Shown: positions 43,404 to 53,000 of the stretch, piece by piece
Layout: every line of letters begins with the position of its first letter
Position numbering within the stretch: the first letter of the stretch is position 1
Assembly (NCBI RefSeq): GCF_001612985.1
Contig: NZ_BDBM01000033.1
Coordinates: forward strand, 1-64,000
Reading direction: 5' to 3'
Source: Nocardia gamkensis NBRC 108242
GTDB lineage: Bacteria > Actinomycetota > Actinomycetes > Mycobacteriales > Mycobacteriaceae
Length of the DNA stretch: 64,000 bases
Notes under the pieces: model-generated
Database searches by the model: none
The model's input: the letters and a program-made list of their open reading frames with translations, nothing else
Told to the model about the DNA's origin: nothing
Program-made: the position numbers and the translations under genes

Positions 43404-43536
43404 GATTTCGGCTCGTACGGGTTGCCTCCGGCTCGGTCACCGAGAACCGGACGGTGGCGCCCGGAACCGTCGCGCGCCTTCGCGCGTCGAATTCCATAGG
43501 CTCGACAACAGCATCACATAAATGAACGGGGGAGCG

Positions 43537-44139
43537 ATGGCACAGCGGCCGGGATGGCGAGCAGGGCGGTGGATCGCACTCGCATTGGTGGTGCTCGGTG
43601 TGGTCGGCGCCGGGATCACCGGGGCCCTCTGGTGGCAGGACCGCGCTGACCGCCGAGCGGTCGTGGGCGAGCGTCTCACCGAGTTCCCCGCGCTGGACCG
43701 TTCGGCGCTCGACGCCACCCAGGCCGGAATCGTCGCGATCGCCGAGCGCGAGTTCGCCGATCCGGGCGCGGGCACGAAATACGCGGAAGGCGTCGAGGAG
43801 GCGTGGTGCGCCGATTTCGTCAGCTGGGTGCTGCGCGAAGCGGGTGTGGCGCTGGCCAACCCCAATTCGGGCTCCTGGCGGATTCCGGGTGTCTACACGT
43901 TGCAGGAGTACTACGAGAGCGTCGGCCGGTTCGAACCGATCGGCTCGGGCTATCGACCGCGGACCGGTGACGTGCTGCTGTACCGGGAGTCCAGTCCGTT
44001 CGGGCAGCACACGAACATCGTCCTGCGGGCCGATGGCGGGCAGGTGACCACGATCGGTGGCAACGAGTACGGCGGGATCCGGATCCACCGCTTCACCCTG
44101 GACGACGTGACGGGAGTGGTCGGTCTCGGGCGATTGTGA
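43537..44139 (+). CDS. CHAP-domain amidase/peptidase, membrane-anchored
   Basis: This 200-aa protein starts at ATG 43537, chosen because GGGGGAG lies 4 bases upstream; an ATG at 43522 is in frame. A single membrane segment is at about residues 12-33 (WIALALVVLGVVGAGITGALWW). The CHAP domain (about 60-200) has the nucleophile Cys91 in EEAWCADFVSWVLREAG and a probable His in GQHTNIVLR. CHAP enzymes cut peptidoglycan peptides or amides. The fold faces the outside of the membrane. Divergent from the osmoprotectant operon. Confidence 0.85.
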   Translation: MAQRPGWRAGRWIALALVVLGVVGAGITGALWWQDRADRRAVVGERLTEFPALDRSALDATQAGIVAIAEREFADPGAGTKYAEGVEEAWCADFVSWVLREAGVALANPNSGSWRIPGVYTLQEYYESVGRFEPIGSGYRPRTGDVLLYRESSPFGQHTNIVLRADGGQVTTIGGNEYGGIRIHRFTLDDVTGVVGLGRL

Positions 44140-44241
44140 AGATCACTCCCGCGGAGCGGAATCTGTCCGATATGCGGGTGAAACGACGTGCCGGATGGTC
44201 CTACGATGGAGACGGCGGCGCCCGGCAGCGCCGCCGCCGGT

Positions 44242-44276
44242 CCCCGCCCTGCTTCCCCCTCATCGGCAGGACGGGG
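44242..44276 (+). terminator. Hairpin after the CHAP gene
   Basis: CCCCGCCCTGC pairs with GCAGGACGGGG over 11 positions with one C/A mismatch and a 13-base loop. It lies about 100 bases after the CHAP stop. Confidence 0.5.
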
Positions 44277-44369
44277 ATCCCGGGCTGACCAGCGCGTTCC
44301 GGGGCGGGACAAGATCGGTCGCGTACCGTGTCGGGTGTCCATCGAGAGGTGAGGGTTCCGGAACTACTG

Positions 44370-45497
44370 ATGCATCCGACCGACGAATCGAGTAGTGCGC
44401 CAGCCTGGATCGACTACGCCGAGTTCGGCGAGCGTTTCGTCACGCACGCCGTGAACGCCGCTCGCATCGAATCCGCCATCTCCGGTATGACTGGCCGCGG
44501 CTTGACCATCGGCCCGGTCTCGATCGGCCCGGCCGGACTCGCGGGTTTCGTCGCCGAGGGCAAGGTCGGCGCCCCGCGCGTCCTGCACAGCGGGCCCCCG
44601 GTGACCTTCGCCGTGACCGTCCCGGTGTCGCTCACCCTCAAAGTGCTGCTCGGTGGCCGGAAACTGCGGCTGGAGGCCAGGGTCGAGATCGATCTGACGC
44701 TGCACGCCCGCACCGCAGAGCCCGTGCTCATCGTCATCGACATCCCGCCGATCACCCAGCGTGACATCAGCTTCGTCCTGCGCGCCCAAGCGGTGGAGTC
44801 GGCGTGGGAATGGCTGCTCGACCCCATCGCGGGGGTGGTGCAGCGCGAGGTCGCGTCCCGGGTGAACGCCATGCTGGCCGATCCGCAGACCCGCCGGAAC
44901 CTGGTGTTCGACGTCGAGGCCATGGTGGCCGGTAAACGTTCGCCGCACCGGGACCGTATCGCGTTCGACTGGATCGGTTACGACGAGTTCGGGCATCGGT
45001 TCTTCTCCCGCATCGTGACGCGCGAACGGGTCTCCGACGTGGTCGAACGGTTGGCGGGCAGGCCGATCGAAGTCGGGCCGCTGCGGACGGGGCCCCGCGC
45101 CACTGCCGTCGTGACCGTCCGGGGAGCGGTCCGCATGCCGCGGCTGGCGGACCGGTCGGCGGATCCGGTCGCGTTCGACCTGACGCTGCCGGTAAGCCTG
45201 GACATCACGGTGGACGTGCTGAAAGCCAATCGCTATCGCGCCGACGTCGAGGTGCCGTTGGCGCTCACCGCCCGCGCCGCCGACCCCTTGCGCGTGGTGA
45301 TCGACGTGCCGCCGCCGAACCCCGCGGACATCCGGATGGAGTTCGCCGCGCAAGGTGCGCGGGCGGCCGCCCTCGGTGCGCTCGCCGGGATAAAGAAACA
45401 GGTCGTCGCACAGGTGGCGGCGGTGATCCGCAGAGAACTGGCCGATCCCGCGATGCGCACCATCGACGTGGCCGCGCGGATCGACGGCGTCGCCTGA
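44370..45497 (+). CDS. Internally duplicated protein of unknown function
   Basis: This 375-aa protein is read from ATG 44370; a GTG at 44349 is also in frame, and neither has a strong ribosome-binding site. Two repeats of about 175 residues are evident, starting near residues 13 and 197. Equivalent landmarks: WIDYAEFGERFVTHAV and WIGYDEFGHRFFSRIV; LTIGPVSIGP and IEVGPLRTGP; FAVTVPVSLTLKVLL and FDLTLPVSLDITVDV; IDIPPITQRDIS and IDVPPPNPADIR; RNLVFDVEAMV and RTIDVAARID. The alternating hydrophobic beta pattern followed by a C-terminal helix is reminiscent of lipid-transfer (TULIP-like) domains, but that is a guess. No signal peptide or membrane segment. Neighbours are cell-envelope genes. Confidence 0.8.
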   Translation: MHPTDESSSAPAWIDYAEFGERFVTHAVNAARIESAISGMTGRGLTIGPVSIGPAGLAGFVAEGKVGAPRVLHSGPPVTFAVTVPVSLTLKVLLGGRKLRLEARVEIDLTLHARTAEPVLIVIDIPPITQRDISFVLRAQAVESAWEWLLDPIAGVVQREVASRVNAMLADPQTRRNLVFDVEAMVAGKRSPHRDRIAFDWIGYDEFGHRFFSRIVTRERVSDVVERLAGRPIEVGPLRTGPRATAVVTVRGAVRMPRLADRSADPVAFDLTLPVSLDITVDVLKANRYRADVEVPLALTARAADPLRVVIDVPPPNPADIRMEFAAQGARAAALGALAGIKKQVVAQVAAVIRRELADPAMRTIDVAARIDGVA

Positions 45498-45673
45498 CCC
45501 GATCATCTGCGGCCCATGTGGCGAATGTGAAACGTGTTTCTCCTGGGTCTGGCGGTTCTGATGTGAATGTGGTGAAATGAGTTCACGTTCGAGGCTCCCG
45601 GCGCGCGGTGATTTGGGGAAGGTGCGCCGGGCACGCTGCTCTTCCAGGTCGGGATTGCGCGAAGGAGTCGACG

Positions 45674-46387
45674 ATGCGTTCCGTTCCGGTGTCCCGGCGT
45701 GATCTGTTCGCCTACGCGGCCGCGGCGGCCGTGGTCGGCGTCACCGCGGCGGCAGCTCCCGCCGCCGCGCGGCCCTCGCTCGGCACCCTGATCGATTACG
45801 CGGGCGGCGTCCCCTCGGCCGCGGCGATCCGCGACGCCGGACATGTCGGCGTGATCCGTTACGTGTCCGACCGCAGGCCGGGCGCGGAGTGGATGGCGGG
45901 AAAACCGCTGCGATCCGCCGAAGTCGACGATCTCAAAGCGGCCGGTTTGCAGATCGTGTCGTGCTACCAGTTCGGCAAGGGCCCGACCGCGGACTGGCGC
46001 GGTGGGCTGGAAGCGGGCAAACGGCACGCCGAGCGCGGGCTAGCGTTGCACCGCGCCGCCGGTGGTCCGGACAACGTGCCCATCTACGCGTCCATCGACG
46101 ACAACCCCTCCGCGGTCGACTTCGCCACCATGATCGCGCCGTACCTGCTGGGCTGGCAGGCCGTGCTCGGTCAGGAGAACACCGGCGTCTACGCGAACAC
46201 CCCGACCATCGAGCTGGCCCGCACCGCCGGATTGGGCGCCTGGTACTGGCAGCACAACTGGGGCACACCCAAAGGCTTCGTGCACCCGGCCGCCCACCTG
46301 CACCAGTTCGAGATCGACAAGCAGTCCATCGACGGGGTGGGGATCGACGTGAACAACGTGCTCACACCCGAGTACGGGCAGTGGTGA
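45674..46387 (+). CDS. Tat-exported DUF1906 glycoside-hydrolase-like protein (Rv2525c type)
   Basis: This 237-aa protein starts at ATG 45674 behind GAAGGAG. A twin-arginine signal (SRRDLFAYAAAAAVVGVTAAAAPAAARP) ends near residue 33. The mature domain has the DUF1906 beta/alpha-barrel pattern: DYAGGVPSAAAIRDAGHVGVIRYVS, AAGLQIVSCYQFGKG, and VPIYASIDDNPSAVDF with acidic residues at strand ends. Rv2525c of M. tuberculosis is a Tat substrate of the same family and affects cell-wall properties. A hydrolase role on envelope glycans is plausible but unproved. Confidence 0.9.
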   Translation: MRSVPVSRRDLFAYAAAAAVVGVTAAAAPAAARPSLGTLIDYAGGVPSAAAIRDAGHVGVIRYVSDRRPGAEWMAGKPLRSAEVDDLKAAGLQIVSCYQFGKGPTADWRGGLEAGKRHAERGLALHRAAGGPDNVPIYASIDDNPSAVDFATMIAPYLLGWQAVLGQENTGVYANTPTIELARTAGLGAWYWQHNWGTPKGFVHPAAHLHQFEIDKQSIDGVGIDVNNVLTPEYGQW

Positions 46388-46402
46388 AGCGACCGAGCTC
46401 CG

Positions 46403-46762
46403 CTACGTCTGGCAGTGGCTTATCGGGGTGACGCGCAGGTCGGGTTCGTCGTCCGGGACGACGCGCAGGGTGGGGCGGCTGTCCGGGGCTTCGTGGTTGC
46501 CGAGCCAGGAGAACAGCGACCACCGGGACAGGCCGGAGAACGCGGAACCGAGGCTGGCGAACGAGAACGAGGATATCGCCGACCCGACCGAGCCAACGGA
46601 TCCGATCGACAGCACCGAACCCACGCTGCCGATGGACAGGACCGAGTAGGCCGACCCGATGGACAGGATCGACCCCTCGGAGCGGAAAGACAGGATCGAG
46701 CGATGCGAGCGTCTGCTGCGGATCGAATGTGCCGTGCGTATCGAATGATCGATGGTCGCCAT
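46403..46762 (-). CDS. Ser-x-x tripeptide-repeat protein of unknown function
   Basis: This 119-aa protein starts at ATG 46762. From Ser7 to Ser85 every third residue is serine (27 triplets in a row, with Thr10 the only exception). The x positions shift from basic (SIR, SRR, SHR) to hydrophobic or Gly (SIL SIG SVG SVL) to aromatic (SRW SLF SWL). The final 30 residues are acidic and Pro-rich. Such strict three-residue periodicity suggests a three-sided solenoid or polyproline-II-like bundle or a membrane-active helix. No signal peptide. I recall similar small proteins in other actinobacteria, without a function. Confidence 0.7.
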   Translation of the reverse strand: MATIDHSIRTAHSIRSRRSHRSILSFRSEGSILSIGSAYSVLSIGSVGSVLSIGSVGSVGSAISSFSFASLGSAFSGLSRWSLFSWLGNHEAPDSRPTLRVVPDDEPDLRVTPISHCQT

Positions 46763-46891
46763 ACTTAGCGGTCTACCACAGTCCGGACGGCTCGTGGGGC
46801 GGCGCGGCGGATCCGTTCGAGGTTGTCGCGGGCTTCCCCGGAACGACCGCGGGCGGCGACCCCGATGGAGTCGCCGCCCTCGATCGAAAGC

Positions 46892-47692
46892 TCAGCCTAC
46901 GGTGAAGAATCCGAGCGTCGGCAGGAACGAGCAGGTCCGCGCCTCGGCGTCACCGGACTTCGTGGTCAGCGAGCCGGAGACGACCGCGACGACGCGGCCG
47001 AAGCCCGTGTCGGCGATCGCCGACAGCGTGGCGGGGCCGTCCGGGTTGATCTTGGCCTCGTCGGTCAAAGGCAGGACGCCGGACTGACGGGTGTCCAGAT
47101 TCAGCCACTGCACCGTCATCGGCGGATTCTGCACCGGCGTCGGCGACTTGGTGCCGAGGGCGGTGAAGACGAACCCGGTCTGACCGGCGCTCGGGCCGGG
47201 CGGCGGCAGCGTGGCCGGGCCGGGGACGGCCAGGGCGGTGCCCACCGAGTCGGCGCCCGGGCCGATGCAGCCCTTGCCGATGGTCGGGTAGAGGAACTGC
47301 GCGATCGCCGGGCCGTCCTGCGGCACCTCGGGACCACCGCCGCCGCTGCCGTCCAGGAACGTGATGATCCGTTCCAATGTCGACTTGATCTGCGGCGGCA
47401 GGTTCAAGGTGGCCAGCAGCTTGCGTGCCTGATCCAGGATGGCCGACTGCGGGCCGGCGATCCCGCCGGGGCCGGCGATATCCGCCGGGCCCGCGACGGC
47501 GCCGACGATTGCTGGGGCGAGCGCGGCCAGCGCATCCACCGGAACACCTTCGGGAACCATGGGAACGCTGTTCGTGAGCGCCGCCGGGGCGGTCGCGGGA
47601 GCCGCGATTGCTGTCGTCGGCGCGGCGAGCGTGGCGCTCGCCGCGATGGCGAGCGCGGACAATGCGATCCGCGATCCTCGGGTGCGAAGCAC
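46892..47692 (-). CDS. Secreted protein of unknown function
   Basis: This 266-aa protein is read from GTG 47692. A signal peptide is clear (RIALSALAIAASATLAAPTTAIAAPA, cleavage near residue 31). The mature N-terminal part is Ala/Pro/Gly-rich. The C-terminal part has IGKGCIGPGADSVGTALAVPGPA, MTVQWLNLDTRQSGVLPL and GRVVAVVSGSLTTKSGDAEARTCSFLPTLGFFTVG, with two Cys likely to form a disulfide. It resembles conserved secreted proteins of mycobacteria, though I cannot give a locus with confidence. It lies upstream-divergent to the mannosyltransferase gene. Confidence 0.8.
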   Translation of the reverse strand: MLRTRGSRIALSALAIAASATLAAPTTAIAAPATAPAALTNSVPMVPEGVPVDALAALAPAIVGAVAGPADIAGPGGIAGPQSAILDQARKLLATLNLPPQIKSTLERIITFLDGSGGGGPEVPQDGPAIAQFLYPTIGKGCIGPGADSVGTALAVPGPATLPPPGPSAGQTGFVFTALGTKSPTPVQNPPMTVQWLNLDTRQSGVLPLTDEAKINPDGPATLSAIADTGFGRVVAVVSGSLTTKSGDAEARTCSFLPTLGFFTVG

Positions 47693-47932
47693 TGGTCTGG
47701 CCGTCCTTACCTCGGGTACATCTGGGTTCGATTGCTAAAAGCCATCGTTTCGGGGGTCACTCTAGGGACATTGCGGCTATGTGTACAGCCGCGGCGTCCG
47801 AAAGGCGCCGGGGACGATCAGTGTTAGCAGAACATACCGCGCCCTGATGTTACTGGTGTGAAAGTTGATGCAAATGTTACCGATGGTTCGAGGGTGGAGC
47901 CGACCGGAAGCGCGCTGCGGTTAATCTAATCG

Positions 47933-49243
47933 GTGCCGTCCGCGCTGTCGCCAGAACATCCAAGTCCGGGCGTGCCGAACCGACGCACCGCACTCGAGCC
48001 GAAAGCCAGCGATTTGAATCGTCACCTCCGATGGGCTTTGTCGGTGCTGGGCCTGTCCGTGCTGGCCCGGTTGCTCTGGATGCTGCTGTCTCCGAACGGG
48101 ATGAACCTCGTCGACCTGCACGTCTACGTCGGTGGGTCGGCCGCGCTGCTGACCGATCAGCTCTACGACTTCACCTACGCGGAGAAGACCCCGGACTTCC
48201 CGCTGCCGTTCACCTATCCGCCGTTCGCTGCGCTGGTGTTCTTCCCGCTGCACTATCTGCCGTTCACCGTGGTCGCTGTGGCCTGGCTACTGGCCATCGC
48301 CGCGGCGCTGTACGCGGTGGTGCGCATCAGTCTCGAACTGATCTTCGGTGCGCAGCGGCTGCGGACGCCGCAGTGGCAGGCCGCGACCGTCGGCTGGACC
48401 GCGCTGGGGCTGTGGCTGGAACCGGTGCGAACCACGATGGACTACGGCCAGGTCAATGTCTTCCTGGTGCTGGGCGGGATGCTCGCGGTGCGCAGTTCGC
48501 GGTGGTGGATCTCCGGCGGACTGGTCGGCATCGTCGCTGGCATCAAGTTGACGCCCGCGATCACCGGCCTCTACTTCGTCGCGCGCGGGCGCTGGGCAAC
48601 CGTCGTGTGGTCGGCGGTGGTCTTCGGCGCGACGGTGGGGCTGAGCTTCTTGATCGCACCCGCCGAGGCGCGCCGGTACTTCGGCACACTGCTCGGGGAC
48701 GCCGACCGGATCGGCCCGGTGGGTTCGGTGTGGAATCAGTCGTTGCGCGGCACACTCAGCCGGATCCTCGGCTACGACGTGGAGTCCGGACCGTGGTGGA
48801 TCGCTGCCGTGCTCGTGGTCGCGGTGCTGGCGTTGCTGGCTTGGCGCGCGCTCGGCCGCGACGACCGGCTCGGCACGCTGATCGTGGTGCAGCTGTTCGG
48901 GCTGATGGTCTCGCCGATCTCCTGGTCACATCACTGGGTGTGGCTGCTGCCCGCGGTGCTCTGGCTGGTCTACGGGCCGCTGCGCCGGGCGCCCGGCGCG
49001 CGGATCCTGGCGGGGTACTGGCTGGTGACGATGTTGGTCGGTGTGCCGTGGGTGCTGTCGTTCTTCCAGGATTCGATCTGGACCATCTCGCGCCCCGGGG
49101 TGCTCGCCTGGCTCGGCGCCGTCGACGTACTCGGCGTCGTGGTGTTCTACCTGTGGGTCATCCGCTTCGGGCCCCGGTATGCCGAATCGGGCGTGGATGA
49201 GGAAACGCGCGTGACAACCGAGGGCTCCGCGCGGACTACGTAG
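47933..49243 (+). CDS. pimE: Polyprenol-phosphate mannosyltransferase, GT87 (PimE-like)
   Basis: This 436-aa GT-C glycosyltransferase is read from GTG 47933. It has about ten membrane segments and the first extracytoplasmic loop motif MNLVDLHVYVGG with Asp61, the counterpart of the catalytic Asp58 of mycobacterial PimE. DYGQVNVFLVLGGMLA and SWSHHWVWLLPAVLWL are typical of the family. PimE adds an alpha-1,2-mannose from polyprenol-phosphate-mannose to phosphatidylinositol mannosides. The call is strengthened by synteny: a pterin dehydratase gene follows, as Rv1159A follows Rv1159. A related GT87 with another acceptor is possible. Confidence 0.78.
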   Translation: MPSALSPEHPSPGVPNRRTALEPKASDLNRHLRWALSVLGLSVLARLLWMLLSPNGMNLVDLHVYVGGSAALLTDQLYDFTYAEKTPDFPLPFTYPPFAALVFFPLHYLPFTVVAVAWLLAIAAALYAVVRISLELIFGAQRLRTPQWQAATVGWTALGLWLEPVRTTMDYGQVNVFLVLGGMLAVRSSRWWISGGLVGIVAGIKLTPAITGLYFVARGRWATVVWSAVVFGATVGLSFLIAPAEARRYFGTLLGDADRIGPVGSVWNQSLRGTLSRILGYDVESGPWWIAAVLVVAVLALLAWRALGRDDRLGTLIVVQLFGLMVSPISWSHHWVWLLPAVLWLVYGPLRRAPGARILAGYWLVTMLVGVPWVLSFFQDSIWTISRPGVLAWLGAVDVLGVVVFYLWVIRFGPRYAESGVDEETRVTTEGSARTT

Positions 49244-49351
49244 GCGCCACCGCGCGGTAGCGGCTCGGGCAAGACCCGTCCTCGACGCAACAATGAGCCG
49301 CGACTCCCGGTTTCGAGCGAAGCGAGACCGAGCATGTTCTGTTCGCGGCCC

Positions 49352-49418
49352 GGCTCGTGTCCGAGTGGCCGTCGCGTAGGCGACGAAGGAGCAAGCGGCG
49401 GTCGCTCGGACACGAGCC
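49352..49418. repeat. Nested inverted repeat in the gap after pimE
   Basis: The outer arms GGCTCGTGTCCGAG (49352-49365) and CTCGGACACGAGCC (49405-49418) are perfect over 14 bp. Within, GTCGC (49371-49375) pairs with GCGAC (49380-49384). A further imperfect palindrome (CGGTTTCG / CGAGACCG) lies just before it. It could be a terminator pair or a small palindromic repeat element. Confidence 0.65.
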
Positions 49419-49437
49419 ATCAAGGGGCCGTGAACAC

Positions 49438-49456
49438 GCAGCGCCGCAGGCGCTGC
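49438..49456 (-). terminator. Hairpin at the 3' end of the pterin dehydratase gene
   Basis: An 8-bp perfect stem (GCAGCGCC / GGCGCTGC) encloses a 3-base loop, 5 bases beyond the minus-strand stop at 49461. Confidence 0.6.
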
Positions 49457-49460
49457 AACT

Positions 49461-49748
49461 TCAGCAGAGCCGATCTATCTGGTGCGCCAGGGCGACGTCC
49501 AGCGCGGTCAGCCCGCCCGCCGAGTGGGTGGACAGGCTGAAGGTGACGTTGCGCCAGCGAATATCGATGTCCGGATGGTGGTCGGCCTCCTCCGCGACTT
49601 CGGCGACCCGGCGCACGAGGTCGATGCCCGCGGGAAAGGTGGGCGCCTCGACCGTGCGGACCAGTGCGTCGCCTGATCTGGTCCAGTCCGGCAGTTCGGT
49701 GAGGGCCTCGGCGATCTCGATATCGGAGAGCAGTGTCTGCTGGGCCAT
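49461..49748 (-). CDS. phhB: 4a-hydroxytetrahydrobiopterin dehydratase (pterin-4a-carbinolamine dehydratase)
   Basis: This 95-aa protein starts at ATG 49748. The active-site motif EEADHHPDIDIRW with paired His, and the third His in LSTHSAGGLTALDVALAHQID, match the family. The enzyme recycles pterin cofactor after aromatic hydroxylation; in organisms without such hydroxylases it may have another role, for example in molybdopterin or folate metabolism. The M. tuberculosis counterpart lies next to pimE as well. The gene is convergent with pimE and 51 bases downstream of a small Cys-rich gene on the same strand. Confidence 0.93.
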   Translation of the reverse strand: MAQQTLLSDIEIAEALTELPDWTRSGDALVRTVEAPTFPAGIDLVRRVAEVAEEADHHPDIDIRWRNVTFSLSTHSAGGLTALDVALAHQIDRLC

Positions 49749-49799
49749 AACACTCCTTACTACTCGCCTCGGGCCGCCCCGGAAAGGTGGCGGCGATGG

Positions 49800-49976
49800 T
49801 CAGGCCGCGCGTGCCTGCTTGAGTGCCTTCTTCAGATCCTTGCCGGTGACTCCGGCCGCTTCGCACTTCTTCATCCGCATGATGACCACGGGGCACTTCA
49901 GGCAGCGCGTCTTCTTCCGACAGCACTTCTTCTTGGGTTTCAGGCTCGAAACCTTCTTTGCTTTGACCTTGCCCAC
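49800..49976 (-). CDS. Small Lys/Cys-rich protein
   Basis: This 58-aa protein starts at GTG 49976 and begins MGKVKAKKVSSLKPKKKCCR. Five cysteines (C18, C19, C25, C28, C38) include a CxxC pair in RCLKCPV and lie in a strongly basic context (about one third Lys/Arg), so a zinc- or nucleic-acid-binding role is plausible. TAGGGT on the minus strand about 13 bases upstream could be a -10 element giving a near-leaderless transcript. It is divergent from typA and upstream of the pterin dehydratase gene. Function unknown; the reading frame is coherent up to the TGA at 49800-49802. Confidence 0.7.
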   Translation of the reverse strand: MGKVKAKKVSSLKPKKKCCRKKTRCLKCPVVIMRMKKCEAAGVTGKDLKKALKQARAA

Positions 49977-50208
49977 GAGGGTTAGCGTACCCTAAGTGCA
50001 AAGCCTGAAACGTTGCCCGAACGGACTGCCGGTAGGGTGTAGCTGGCCGCTATGCCCGGTGAGTTTCGATTCTCCACCTGTCTGCAAGGAGCCCGGCGTG
50101 AGCGTCAGGACCCGGAGGCGGCAACCTGCGTAACCGCGCAGGGGTCCCGCTCTCGCAGGACACCGAGCACCATCGGCTCCCACACCGAAACAGCAGGAGG
50201 ATTCAGGC

Positions 50209-52107
<1,899 letters not shown>

Positions 52108-53000
52108 TCAGCTCCGATGGAACGGGATTCGGTGTCCGTGGGGACGCCGGATCCCGTTCCGGTCGGGTGCGCGAGCCGGAAGGTGTTCGCGCTGGGGAGC
52201 CGCGGATTCGACTCGCGTACACCTGAGGATCGTCGGCAATTCATCCGTGATGCAATTCGGGGCGAGCGCGGCAATCGGAATATCCTCGATACGGCTTTGT
52301 GATGTGGTTTGCGGACCGGCTCCGATGCCGCATCTACCTTCCGAAGGACGTCGATTATTTCTACGGCATTCTCGGCCATTTCTCCTGCGCTGTGGGACCA
52401 TGGAACGAAGTATTCGTATTCTCCGTGTAGGGAATCGCTGACCGGTGCGCGTGTTCTGCGTGGGGGCAGGTGAGAATTCGGGACGTGACTCGGATGTAGT
52501 AGAACGTTTGCGTCATCCACTGGAATCCGCAGACTTACGGCACGTTGATTCATCCCGACCTCCCGCTTGTGGTCACCCGGACGCTCGAGGAGATGCCTTC
52601 CTCGGCGACCGGAGGGCTTGACGTGCAGCTCTGCCAAGCATGCGCCTCGAGCGGGCGCACCGGATCATTGCTTCGCGTAGGCGGGTTTCTTCTCCCGGTC
52701 GGCGTTTGGGTGCGATTGTTCACGTGTGCGAACGAGTGAAATCAGCTCGTGCTTTCGCGAACGTAGACGATGGGCAGGAGAATTGTCGGAATTCAGTGCG
52801 CCAGTACAGCCTCGGATATTGCTCCGTAGCGGGTACGCCGAATATTTGCCGAGATTCGGCCCGGTATGGATGGGTCGTACCACCGGCGCTGCGGCGCACT
52901 CGTGTTTGCGCGTCCGCGAATATCCGATCGACCGCGTCGTTTCCCCGCTCGGCAGCAGGAATCTGGGAACGGCCTCGACCGTACGGTAGAGTTCGCGAGC
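52108..53000. other. 893-base gap between typA and lpqW, no supportable gene
   Basis: All frames are broken or lack family features. GC is lower than in the neighbours, with many TTT/ATT/GAA runs between 52230 and 53000. GGTGTCCG (from 52125) and CGTACACC could form a stem with one mismatch, but no tRNA fold results. The lpqW promoter is probably at the right end (TACGGTAGAGTT near 52982 resembles a -10 region). In mycobacteria typA and lpqW are close neighbours, so this may be inserted or decayed DNA. Confidence 0.5.

Noticed and set aside
52125..52220. A possible tRNA after typA (GGTGTCCG ... GGATTCGACTC ... CGTACACC)
   Set aside because: The outer stem has a mismatch, the T-loop does not close with a 5-bp stem and 7-base loop, and there is no anticodon arm with a 7-base loop.
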